A stretch of DNA of 36,376 nt from Runella sp. CRIBMP (GTDB taxonomy: Bacteria > Bacteroidota > Bacteroidia > Cytophagales > Spirosomataceae): contig NZ_JAAAKZ010000031.1 in the NCBI RefSeq assembly GCF_009905605.1, forward strand, positions 1-36,376, read 5' to 3'. Under the pieces are notes generated by a model. That model was not told where the DNA came from. It saw only the letters and a program-made list of their open reading frames with translations, and made no database searches. Numbering within the stretch: the first letter of the stretch is position 1; every line of letters begins with the position of its first letter. The position numbers and the translations under genes were made by a program. Shown here one piece after another: positions 1 to 6,240 of this stretch.

Positions 1-77
1 TTTTTTTTGTACCCAATTTTTTGATAGTTGCGTGAAATCGTAGGCGGTTCTAACTCCAAGTAAATCAAGCATTAGTG
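1..77. repeat. Terminal direct repeat (circular-contig overlap), left copy
   Basis: Bases 1-77 are identical to 36300-36376, the last 77 bases of the window. umuC reads in frame through the join. The simplest reading is a circular molecule of 36,299 bp with an assembler overlap; exactly 77 bases is a common assembly k-mer length. This is not a biological terminal repeat. Confidence 0.95.
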
Positions 78-648
78 CGTATTTGGGACCAATGCCCCAA
101 ACATCACCAATAGGAAAGTTTTTGAGGGCTGAAAGTATTTCCGTTTCATCCTTCAAGTACATTACCCCTTTACTATCAGGTATTTTTTTGGCGACTTTAT
201 TGGCCAGTTTTGCCAAAGTTTTGGTAGGAGCAATACCGACTGAAATGGGTATGCCTGTGCATTTTTTGACATTACGGACTATTTCAATTGAGTAATTAGT
301 CAGATTGTAGTTCGGCTCAAAACCTGCAAAATTTAAGAAAGCTTCATCAATGGAGTAAATTTCAATTTCGGGAGTGTAAGCGCTGAGGGTTGTCATAACC
401 CTGTTTGACATATCACCGTACAATGTATAATTGCTTGAATAAACTGCAACTGCGTATTTTTTTAATAATTCTTCCATGTGGAAGGCAGGAGCACCCATTT
501 TGATGCCCAATGCTTTGGCCTCGTTACTGCGGGCTATTACGCATCCGTCATTATTTGAAAGAATAACTACGGGTCTGCTATTGAGTGCAGGGTTAAAAAC
601 CCTTTCACAAGAGGCATAAAAATTATTACAGTCTACCAGTGCGAACAT
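1..648 (-). CDS. umuC: DNA polymerase V catalytic subunit UmuC, N-terminal part (continues at 36299 on the circle)
   Basis: Y-family translesion polymerase subunit. This piece encodes residues 1-216; with the right-hand piece (35685-36376) the protein is about 420 residues, the usual UmuC length. The N-terminus reads [16 protein letters not shown], with the first catalytic Asp at residue 6. The second metal-binding pair is in YSIDEAF (Asp101, Glu102). The start is the ATG at 648-646, whose first base is the last base of the umuD stop codon (TAATG), so translation is probably coupled. It should work with cleaved UmuD and RecA to copy damaged DNA. The gene looks intact and is split only by where the circle was opened. 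Confidence 0.95.
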   Translation of the reverse strand, partial: MFALVDCNNFYASCERVFNPALNSRPVVILSNNDGCVIARSNEAKALGIKMGAPAFHMEELLKKYAVAVYSSNYTLYGDMSNRVMTTLSAYTPEIEIYSIDEAFLNFAGFEPNYNLTNYSIEIVRNVKKCTGIPISVGIAPTKTLAKLANKVAKKIPDSKGVMYLKDETEILSALKNFPIGDVWGIGPKYALMLDLLGVRTAYDFTQLSKNWVQKK

Positions 649-1097
649 TAATACGACTTTTTGATTACGTAGGTAACAACACCCCAAATTATTAATTCAT
701 CATCTTCTGTTACCAGAATGGGCTGGAATTCAGCATTGTCAGGCATTAGATATATCTGTTTTTTTTCAATTTTTACCCGTTTTAGGGTAAACTCGCCATT
801 GAGATAGCAAACAACCACAGAATTTGTTTTAGGCTGCAAGGATTTATCAATAATCAAAACATCACCTGGGTAGTAGCCGCTATCAATCATAGAAACACCT
901 TTTACTCTACCATAGAAAGTTGAGGTGGGGTTTTTGATGAACTCTCTATTAAGGTCAATACATTCTTCAAGATAATCTTCTGCGGGGGAAGGAAAACCTG
1001 CGGCAATATCACCAACAAAGGGGATTTCTAAACTTGAAATAGCTTTGATGGGCAATATTTCAAGAACTTTTGACGGCGGTATTTTGCGATCTGACAT
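648..1097 (-). CDS. umuD: UmuD, self-cleaving accessory subunit of DNA polymerase V
   Basis: 149-residue S24/LexA-like protein. The cleavage site is [11 protein letters not shown], with the cut expected between Ala33 and Gly34 (Cys-Gly in E. coli UmuD). The catalytic Ser69 lies in [13 protein letters not shown] and Lys106 in FTLKRV, so the Ser-Lys pair is present. In the known system RecA filaments trigger self-cleavage and UmuD' pairs with UmuC. The gene is first in a two-gene operon and overlaps umuC by one base. The N-terminal arm before the cleavage site is about nine residues longer than in E. coli. I did not find a convincing E. coli-type SOS box upstream. Confidence 0.95.
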   Translation of the reverse strand: MSDRKIPPSKVLEILPIKAISSLEIPFVGDIAAGFPSPAEDYLEECIDLNREFIKNPTSTFYGRVKGVSMIDSGYYPGDVLIIDKSLQPKTNSVVVCYLNGEFTLKRVKIEKKQIYLMPDNAEFQPILVTEDDELIIWGVVTYVIKKSY

Positions 1098-1181
1098 AAA
1101 TGTTTAGGACATAATGATTAAGAAAAGGGGTAAAGATATTATGAAGCTAAAAGTACATTTTTCTGTAAAAAGAATATATAT
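1098..1181 (-). promoter_or_regulatory. umuDC upstream region with a weak dyad
   Basis: AT-rich stretch from which umuDC must be transcribed. It holds a small dyad, TACA-N6-TGTA at 1154-1167, that could bind a repressor. It matches neither the CTGT-N8-ACAG nor the GTTC-N7-GTTC LexA pattern, so SOS control is not shown by the sequence. Confidence 0.25.
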
Positions 1182-1223
1182 GCTACTGAAAAGAAAAAAG
1201 AAGTATTTATTTAATTAAATAAA
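1182..1223 (+). repeat. Junction signature 1: GAAAAGAAAAA word plus ATTTAATTAAAT palindrome
   Basis: GCTACTGAAAAGAAAAA at 1182-1198 is followed by an 18-bp perfect palindrome at 1206-1223 centred on TTAATTAA. The same pair recurs at other module edges in this plasmid (11281-11348, and more loosely 13464-13576, 19603-19668 and, reversed, 17242-17293). It separates the umuDC module from the first structured repeat. Function unknown. Confidence 0.6.
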
Positions 1224-1410
1224 CGCAATGCCCAACGGCTCTTTGCCTTTTTGGAATGAGGTACGAATGTAAAAAAGGTAATGTGCCGTTACCGCTTTGC
1301 TCGGGAGCCGTGGCGCATCGAGAGTAGTCTTCATTCAACCCGTAGGGCTTGGCGGGTGTGGATGGATGCGGAGCAGGAAGCCATAACCGCTTGATTGAGG
1401 GCTACGGAGG
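1224..1410 (+). ncRNA. Structured repeat element, copy 1 (candidate non-coding RNA)
   Basis: First of three same-orientation copies (others at 17709-17877 and 19411-19575). The 3' ~90 bases differ from copy 2 at only two positions. Predicted pairings: AACGGC with GCCGTT enclosing an inner stem (TTGCCTTTTT with AAAAAAGGTAA), then CTCG with CGAG, then an outer CCGTAG with CTACGG stem enclosing GCGG with CCGC. The equivalent stems in the other copies use different bases but still pair, which argues for selection on structure. I do not recognise the family. It lies just before the prepilin gene and could be a mobile repeat, a cis-acting leader or a free RNA. Confidence 0.55.
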
Positions 1411-1483
1411 TGGATTGAAGCATGGCAGTAAAGCCGCCATATTTTATTTGACTTTCGCTGCCCTAATAATTAACAATGGGCTT

Positions 1484-2356
1484 ATGAAAAATAATCTTAA
1501 AAATAAAGGGTTTACACTGGTTGAACTCGCCATTGTTATTGTGATAATCGGATTGCTTGTTGGCGGAGTAATGCATGGGCAAGCACTTATTGAATCTGCA
1601 AAAGTTAACCGTGCGGTTACAGATTTTAAAAAATACGAAACGGCGATGTTAACTTTTAAAGCAAAATATAATGCTTTGCCAGGGGATATGCTTAATGCAT
1701 ATACTTTTTTTGATGGCAGTGGTGGCAGTAGTGTTTGCGGCGGTAATAATAATTCAAGATTAGGTTGTAATGGCAATGGTGATAGTCTTATTGGTTGGAA
1801 TGCAGACCACCAAGAAGTTCAGAAAGTTTGGGCACATTTGAATTTATCTAATATCAATAAAGATGTTTCATTATATCCTACCAAAGAGTATAGATTTATG
1901 GTTACATCACCAAATCCAAACCCTACTGGTTGGGCAGCTGATACCCCAAATGATAGGAACACCCCATTATCAACTATTACTGAAGGGGCGGTTTTTTCAT
2001 TAGCTTCACCAAGATTACTTTCTGGCGGGACATATTATGGACAAACTGGCTTGTGGATAAGTTTATCCAAACCAGAATCTAAACCCATTGCGGGTTATTT
2101 AGATGATATATTAAATAACGTGGTTTCAGCTGGCACAGCTATGAATATTGATTCAAAAATTGACGATGGTTTGCCAACTACAGGAACCGTATTAGCACTT
2201 ACAAGATGGGTAGCAGGCAGTGCATGGGAAGTGTGCGCAACTACATATATACCATATAATCAAATGCCCTCTATCGCTCCTTCTGCCTCAATAACATACA
2301 CGGCAAATCAGCAAAATTTGGCTTGTTCTTTATTATTTAAAACAAGTTTGGAGTAG
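1484..2356 (+). CDS. Type IV prepilin-like secreted protein
   Basis: 290 residues from the ATG at 1484. The N-terminus is a class III (prepilin) signal: a short basic leader ending in NKG, then FTLVELAIVIVIIGLL, so prepilin peptidase should cut after Gly9 and leave Phe10 as the first mature residue, with the conserved Glu at mature position 5. After the hydrophobic helix comes ALIESAKVNRAVTDFKKYET and then a YNALPGD segment seen in prepilin-like proteins of several proteobacteria. The rest is a Gly/Ser/Asn/Pro-rich globular region with four cysteines. The frame is open upstream to 1349, but that part overlaps the structured repeat and would hide the signal sequence, so I rejected it. No pilus ATPase, platform protein or peptidase is present; a host machine would be needed. 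Confidence 0.8.
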   Translation: MKNNLKNKGFTLVELAIVIVIIGLLVGGVMHGQALIESAKVNRAVTDFKKYETAMLTFKAKYNALPGDMLNAYTFFDGSGGSSVCGGNNNSRLGCNGNGDSLIGWNADHQEVQKVWAHLNLSNINKDVSLYPTKEYRFMVTSPNPNPTGWAADTPNDRNTPLSTITEGAVFSLASPRLLSGGTYYGQTGLWISLSKPESKPIAGYLDDILNNVVSAGTAMNIDSKIDDGLPTTGTVLALTRWVAGSAWEVCATTYIPYNQMPSIAPSASITYTANQQNLACSLLFKTSLE

Positions 2357-2368
2357 TGTAATAAATTT

Positions 2369-2455
2369 ATGAATAATATTTATAAAAAATCAGGCTTCAC
2401 CCTAGTTGAACTTGCGATTGTGATTGTTGGCTTGCTTGTTAGTGGGGTTTTGTAG
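2369..2455 (+). pseudogene. Truncated second prepilin gene (N-terminal remnant)
   Basis: Starting 12 bases after the previous stop codon, an ATG opens a frame reading MNNIYKKSGFTLVELAIVIV and then GLLVSGVL before an in-frame TAG at 2453. After the stop the same frame continues GQALIKSS, which matches the GQALIESA that follows the helix in the intact gene. So this is a decayed tandem copy, cut by a nonsense codon and lost soon after; the helix is also two residues shorter. A 28-residue peptide could still be made, but a functional pilin is unlikely. Confidence 0.75.
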
Positions 2456-2486
2456 GGGCAAGCTTTGATAAAAAGCTCCATTTTAA

Positions 2487-2505
2487 GCTGCTGAAAAGAA
2501 AAATA
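2487..2505 (+). repeat. GCTGCTGAAAAGAAAAATA junction word
   Basis: Near-identical to 17901-17919 and 19603-19621, where the same word lies 23-27 bases after the end of a structured repeat. Here the word is about 1.08 kb after copy 1, with the prepilin gene and its remnant in between, as if that gene pair had been inserted inside the unit. Confidence 0.55.
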
Positions 2506-2558
2506 TGAAGTTTATTTAACTTTAAAATAAACTTAAACAAACTTCATTGAATTAAATA

Positions 2559-2590
2559 ACTAAGCCCATTACAAAGTAACAGGCTTAGTT
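2559..2590 (-). terminator. Hairpin downstream of the DUF2958 gene
   Basis: AACTAAGCC (2559-2567) pairs with GGCTTAGTT (2582-2590), with an inner TTAC-AAA-GTAA stem. It sits 10 bases past the DUF2958 stop codon on the minus strand. The tract after it is AT-rich rather than a clean U run, so termination strength is uncertain. It could also serve the plus strand. Confidence 0.5.
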
Positions 2591-2600
2591 TTAAAGAGCC

Positions 2601-2984
2601 TTACGACCCTTTGTTTTTGTTGGCATAGTGCTGCAATAAAGAAATATCATCAGTGATATATTCATTATGTGAAGCTGCTCTTGAATATACAGTGATTGGA
2701 AATTTACCTTCAAAGGATAAATCACGCTCTACGGGTAAACCAAGTTTGCCACGAAGGGCGGTAAGCTCTGCAATTGAAACGCAACCAAGTTCAGGATAGC
2801 CCATGCCTAAATCACATAGACCGAAAGCTATATCGGGGTTTTCAGAGTCTATTTCAGAAATTAGCCAAGTACATTGAGCATCTGGTGTAAATAGCTTTAC
2901 AACTGGTTTGTGGTTTTTACCTCTGTTTTCAGGGCTGCCGTTTTGAAGAAGTATTGTTAGTTGAGATTTTGTAAACAGTTTCAT
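2601..2984 (-). CDS. DUF2958 family plasmid protein
   Basis: 127 residues. The sequence KPVVKLFTPDAQCTWLISE, then DPDIAFGLCDLGMGYPELG-type spacing (here NPDIAFGLCDLGMGYPELG) and ALRGKLGLPVERDL, are the hallmarks of DUF2958, a small cytoplasmic family common on conjugative plasmids and integrative elements, usually near anti-restriction and establishment genes. Its biochemical activity is unknown to me. The start is supported by AAGGAG seven bases upstream of ATG 2984. Upstream lies a 165-base leader shared with the unrelated gene at 19678-20091, so the two are probably controlled in the same way. A hairpin follows the stop codon. Confidence 0.8.
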   Translation of the reverse strand: MKLFTKSQLTILLQNGSPENRGKNHKPVVKLFTPDAQCTWLISEIDSENPDIAFGLCDLGMGYPELGCVSIAELTALRGKLGLPVERDLSFEGKFPITVYSRAASHNEYITDDISLLQHYANKNKGS

Positions 2985-3002
2985 AAAAATTCTCCTTTGT
3001 TT

Positions 3003-3167
3003 GGGGTTACGGTTTACGGGGATTGGAAAACCGACCCTTCAAGCGAGCGAGACTGGAATAAATTTTGGCAGGGCGGGGAATTGCCGTTCAGCACAGCGGG
3101 GCAAGGCGAAAATTTTTATAGGTGTAGATGAGCGGGGGCGGTAAAGAACCCGTTGAAAAACCGCTGC
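3003..3167 (-). promoter_or_regulatory. Shared leader element, copy A (upstream of DUF2958)
   Basis: About 165 bases, GC-richer than the surroundings, nearly identical to 20108-20270 upstream of another small minus-strand gene. In the sense of transcription it begins with a GCGGT...ACCGC hairpin whose loop differs between copies, passes through TTGCCCCGCTGTGCTGAACG followed by GGCAA, and ends 18 bases before the start codon. Retention in front of two unrelated genes suggests a promoter or regulatory leader rather than part of a gene. A single-stranded-DNA promoter active during plasmid entry is one possibility; a structured 5' UTR is another. Confidence 0.6.
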
Positions 3168-3929
3168 CACTAATATAGAGATTTGGAAGTGTGGCTTATA
3201 TAAAATGAGACGAGAAACTCAAGACAGGTAGTACCAAAGAGGTAAATCTTTTAGACCAATGGAATATTTACCTGTGCAAAATCTGCAATTTTTGAACGCT
3301 GAAAAACTTGATGTGATTTGTTAGTGTGAGGGTATAATTGTTTACCAATACTAAAAGCGAGTAGGCAATAAGAAGGGATTTTGCAATTTATGCTTAGTTT
3401 GATTTGAAAGTAAATTAAGGCTAAAACACAAAAAACATCTAATATTATATGTTAAATAAAAGAAACAATTGTACTTTTTGCGAAATTTTAAAAATTTTAA
3501 AAAATAAATGAGGTTAAATTTTGTTTTTTCAAGATTTGGTTAGATTTTAGCGGAGTAATTGATTGTCTTGCTAAATATTGCTCTTACAAACATATTTACT
3601 ATACTTTTATCAACCCTTTATTGTAATGTTTTACACTAAAAGTTTCCCCACTTATCCTGCTCTATTATGGTGGGTTCATCGCCAAAAATGGCGAATTTAA
3701 GATTTTATGTATGCTCAAACAATTCTTCATGGAGCATACCATATTAAGATTATTCCAAAGATTACATTTGCCCCTACTCTATTACATACCTCCTACCCCA
3801 CTACTTTACTTTGAAACGCTTATGAAAAGAAAAACCAATTTCATCTAAAACCGATTAAAAGGTAAAAATGCCGTTTTGCCCTGCTTTGCTTGAAAACAAA
3901 GTGATGGGAAGATTTTGCCTAAACTCTTA
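3168..3929. other. Non-coding AT-rich region without a recognised gene
   Basis: No convincing coding frame on either strand. Small inverted repeats are present: AGGTAAAT (3240-3247) with ATTTACCT (3266-3273), and TCGCCA-AAAA-TGGCGA at 3679-3694. A GCTTATGAAAAGAAAAACC word at 3818-3836 resembles the junction words elsewhere. No function can be assigned. Confidence 0.5.
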
Positions 3930-4222
3930 AAAATGCTTTGAAGCATTTGCCCCTTCTACAAGGCCATTACTGGCTTTGGCCGCAAGATATTGCCCTACTT
4001 ACTCAATGGTCCGCTCTACGATTAAAATATCAGAATTTTTGAAGCTAAAATTTTAGGCAGTTAGTCAAACGTATAATACAATACGTTAGGTAAATCATAT
4101 TGCTTTTATAGCTCAAAACGACTGAAAATTTACTAATGCAAAAATCTGAGATTTTGCATTAGCGGGTATTTCTGTGCCAAAATTTATGGTTTGTGCTTCT
4201 TTTGGCCGCATAAAAGCGGCTT
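3930..4222 (+). other. Inverted-repeat cluster, possible oriT region
   Basis: Three dyads lie within 240 bases just upstream of the mobilisation genes: AAATGCTT-TG-AAGCATTT (3931-3948), AACGTAT-N6-ATACGTT (4068-4087), and a long hairpin with CTAATGCAAAAATC pairing to GATTTTGCATTAG (4133-4162), followed by CGGGTATTTCTGTGCC. A stable hairpin 5' of a short unpaired stretch is the arrangement seen at MobF nick sites. No match to a known nick sequence is clear. A further GCCGC-ATAAAA-GCGGC-TTT hairpin at 4205-4223 may be a weak terminator. Confidence 0.3.
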
Positions 4223-4267
4223 TCAGGGACTTATTTGCTTTGTAAAACAATTTTAAAATCTACTATT

Positions 4268-4981
4268 ATGCCCGTTTTAATTTTAATCATCGCTATTGCT
4301 TGCCTAATCATTTTGGCAATGATTCCAGAAGAACAAGCAAGATTATTACCGCCCCCTATTCAATTAATTCGTATGGGTGTGCGGCTTGTACTAAAAACGA
4401 TTGTTGTTTTGGTTGGTTTATCAATTTTAGGAACGCTTGGATATTTTGGCTTTGAAGCTGCATCTGAGTATCTCGAAAAAAAAGAGGCTGAAAAAATTGA
4501 GCTTGAAAACTCACAATTAGCTGATTCAACGGTTGTTGATGCTTCTTATGATGTGAGTTCTGAGGCTGTTGCGCCTGCTTCAAATGAGCCTATCGAAGCT
4601 GAAATAGCCAAGTTCAAAAGAGCTGAAAGACGCATTATGTATGGCAGTTGGAGTTTAAAGGATGAAAGTGAATTTCCATATGATTTAGGTGTTTATACCT
4701 TCAAAAAAGATGGCTCCTTCTATAAAGAGGACGGTTCAACAGGCAGTTGGGAGTTAGAGATAAGCGGTAATTACACAAACCGTTCAGATTGTGGATATAC
4801 CTTATTTATACATGAGGTAAAGAAATCAAGACAGTTCTCAATACCTTATTTTAATGAAAAAACTCTGAGTGGTAAAGTTAATGAGTATCACAAGTTTGAG
4901 TTAATTAAACGCCTGAATGTTGAGCCTGACCCAAACGCGCAAACGAGTTATCAGCCGACACAAGCTGCCGATGTAAATTAA
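4268..4981 (+). CDS. Membrane-anchored protein with a lipocalin-like C-terminal domain
   Basis: 237 residues from the ATG at 4268; a TTG start at 4235 would add 11 residues. There are two hydrophobic helices: one at the very N-terminus (PVLILIIAIACLIILAMI) and one near residues 40-62 (LKTIVVLVGLSILGTLGYF). A charged coiled-coil-like stretch (EYLEKKEAEKIELE) follows, then a Ser/Ala/Glu linker. The C-terminal part has a GSWSL...VYTFKKDGSFYKEDGS...GSWEL pattern that resembles lipocalin-like beta-strand repeats. It stands first on the plus strand before the mobilisation genes, but its role in transfer is unproven. Confidence 0.6.
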   Translation: MPVLILIIAIACLIILAMIPEEQARLLPPPIQLIRMGVRLVLKTIVVLVGLSILGTLGYFGFEAASEYLEKKEAEKIELENSQLADSTVVDASYDVSSEAVAPASNEPIEAEIAKFKRAERRIMYGSWSLKDESEFPYDLGVYTFKKDGSFYKEDGSTGSWELEISGNYTNRSDCGYTLFIHEVKKSRQFSIPYFNEKTLSGKVNEYHKFELIKRLNVEPDPNAQTSYQPTQAADVN

Positions 4982-5010
4982 CAATTTGCAAAGGGGTTTT
5001 GTAAAATTGG

Positions 5011-5478
5011 TTAGTGTAGTGCTTGGTCATGCTTAATGCGTTCTTTCAGAGTAAGTTCACGCAGATTATCAATAAGGGCTGAGTTCCACTCTTTAGCGTT
5101 TATGTGGGTAAACATAAAGTTGATGCCATAAAGATGAAGGTCCTTTACTTTTTCAAAAGTTGAAAGGCCTTCATCAAAACGCAAGCCTTCTATGAGTGCC
5201 CTTGTATAAAAGCCGTCATAAAGGAGAAAAACGCAATTTAGTTTTCCTTGGTCAAAGGCTTGCTGTTTAATTTCAATAATTTTTTCATTGAAAAAAGTGG
5301 CCAGATTTAAATTCTTTTTGGCTTTGATACCATTCAAAAAATAATCTCTTAGAGAATATAAGGAGTCATCATAACCGTCTAAAGCTGCTTCAAAATCCGC
5401 TTCCAAGGTTGTGAAATCATACAAATAATGATTTTCCTTATCAAACGCCTCTATAAATTCATTAAGCAATTTTCCCAT
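5011..5478 (-). CDS. Hypothetical cytoplasmic protein
   Basis: 155 residues, predicted mostly helical, acidic and soluble, with no signal peptide or known motif. I chose the ATG at 5478 over the upstream ATG at 5493 because GAGGGG lies at an ideal distance before 5478, within the would-be extension. It is transcribed divergently from the disordered protein gene at 5529, and the 50-base gap must hold both promoters. Its position inside the mobilisation region suggests a regulatory or accessory role, but nothing in the protein shows it. Confidence 0.55.
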   Translation of the reverse strand: MGKLLNEFIEAFDKENHYLYDFTTLEADFEAALDGYDDSLYSLRDYFLNGIKAKKNLNLATFFNEKIIEIKQQAFDQGKLNCVFLLYDGFYTRALIEGLRFDEGLSTFEKVKDLHLYGINFMFTHINAKEWNSALIDNLRELTLKERIKHDQALH

Positions 5479-5528
5479 AAAGAGTCCCCTCATAAAATCA
5501 ATGTTTCATCTTACCAAATTTTAAGACA

Positions 5529-6203
5529 ATGAGCAATGACGATAATACACCGAAAAACCCTGAGTTGTTAAAGGGTAAAACTGATGCAAAACTATATGAT
5601 GACCAAGGTAAAGTTCTACATGCAGAATCTGTTGCAGCGGCACGGGGACACGAACCCAAGCCAGAAGGGAAATCATATTTGGATCAGGAGAAAAACAAAG
5701 ATGCAGGCAAAAATAAAAATCAATGGGCAACAACTATCAAAGAGCAGGAGGGCAAAAAGTTGGAAACTGCCAAAACGCAGGGTAATAATGTGCAGAATAT
5801 AATTAAGGAAGGGAAGCACCCTAAACCGCAACAATCCCATCAGGAAAAAATAGTTCAGCATCGTTTGGCGGCAAGTAATTTTAAAACTGCTGAACATGAA
5901 CAGAAAATAAGAAATGCCGCAAAATCACCCGTGGTAGCAGAGGCAAAAGCGCAATCCGAACAAATACAAAAAGCCAAAGAAGCGCAAGTAAACAAGCAGG
6001 CTCAACCCGCTAAACAAGCAGAAGCACCTGCACAAAAGCAAACTAATAGTGCCCCTGCCCAAGCAGCTAAGGTAGAGCATAAACAGCAAACGCAAGCCCC
6101 TAAAGCTGCTGAGAAAGCACCACAGAAAGCAGAAATAAGAATGCCGCCGCAACAACCTAAACCATCGCCAACTCAAACCAAACCCCCTACCCCCAGAAAA
6201 TAA
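5529..6203 (+). CDS. Disordered Ala/Lys/Gln/Pro-rich protein upstream of the coupling ATPase
   Basis: 224 residues of low complexity, rich in Lys, Gln, Ala and Pro, with no hydrophobic segment. The C-terminal third is a run of KQA, PAQ and AEK repeats ending in a basic Pro-rich tail (PPQQPKPSPTQTKPPTPRK). The first 60 residues are more ordinary (ELLKGKTDAKLYDDQGKVLH). It starts 38 bases before the coupling-protein gene on the same strand and probably shares its transcript. By position it could be an accessory transfer protein binding DNA or relaxase, analogous in place only to TrwA of R388. No ribbon-helix-helix domain is visible. Confidence 0.6.
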   Translation: MSNDDNTPKNPELLKGKTDAKLYDDQGKVLHAESVAAARGHEPKPEGKSYLDQEKNKDAGKNKNQWATTIKEQEGKKLETAKTQGNNVQNIIKEGKHPKPQQSHQEKIVQHRLAASNFKTAEHEQKIRNAAKSPVVAEAKAQSEQIQKAKEAQVNKQAQPAKQAEAPAQKQTNSAPAQAAKVEHKQQTQAPKAAEKAPQKAEIRMPPQQPKPSPTQTKPPTPRK

Positions 6204-6240
6204 ATTTTCAAATAAATATTCACCACTAAATTTTACAACT

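Noticed and set aside
1098-1205. LexA/SOS box before umuD
   Set aside because: No good CTGT-N8-ACAG or GTTC-N7-GTTC match; only a weak TACA-N6-TGTA dyad.
1224-1410. Integron attC site interpretation of the structured repeats
   Set aside because: Copy 1 has a GCCCAAC word but the other copies lack consistent RYYYAAC and GTTRRRY boxes, the elements are long, and there is no tyrosine integrase.
1349-1483. Upstream extension of the prepilin reading frame by 45 residues
   Set aside because: It runs through structured repeat copy 1 and would place a long non-signal stretch before the prepilin cleavage site.
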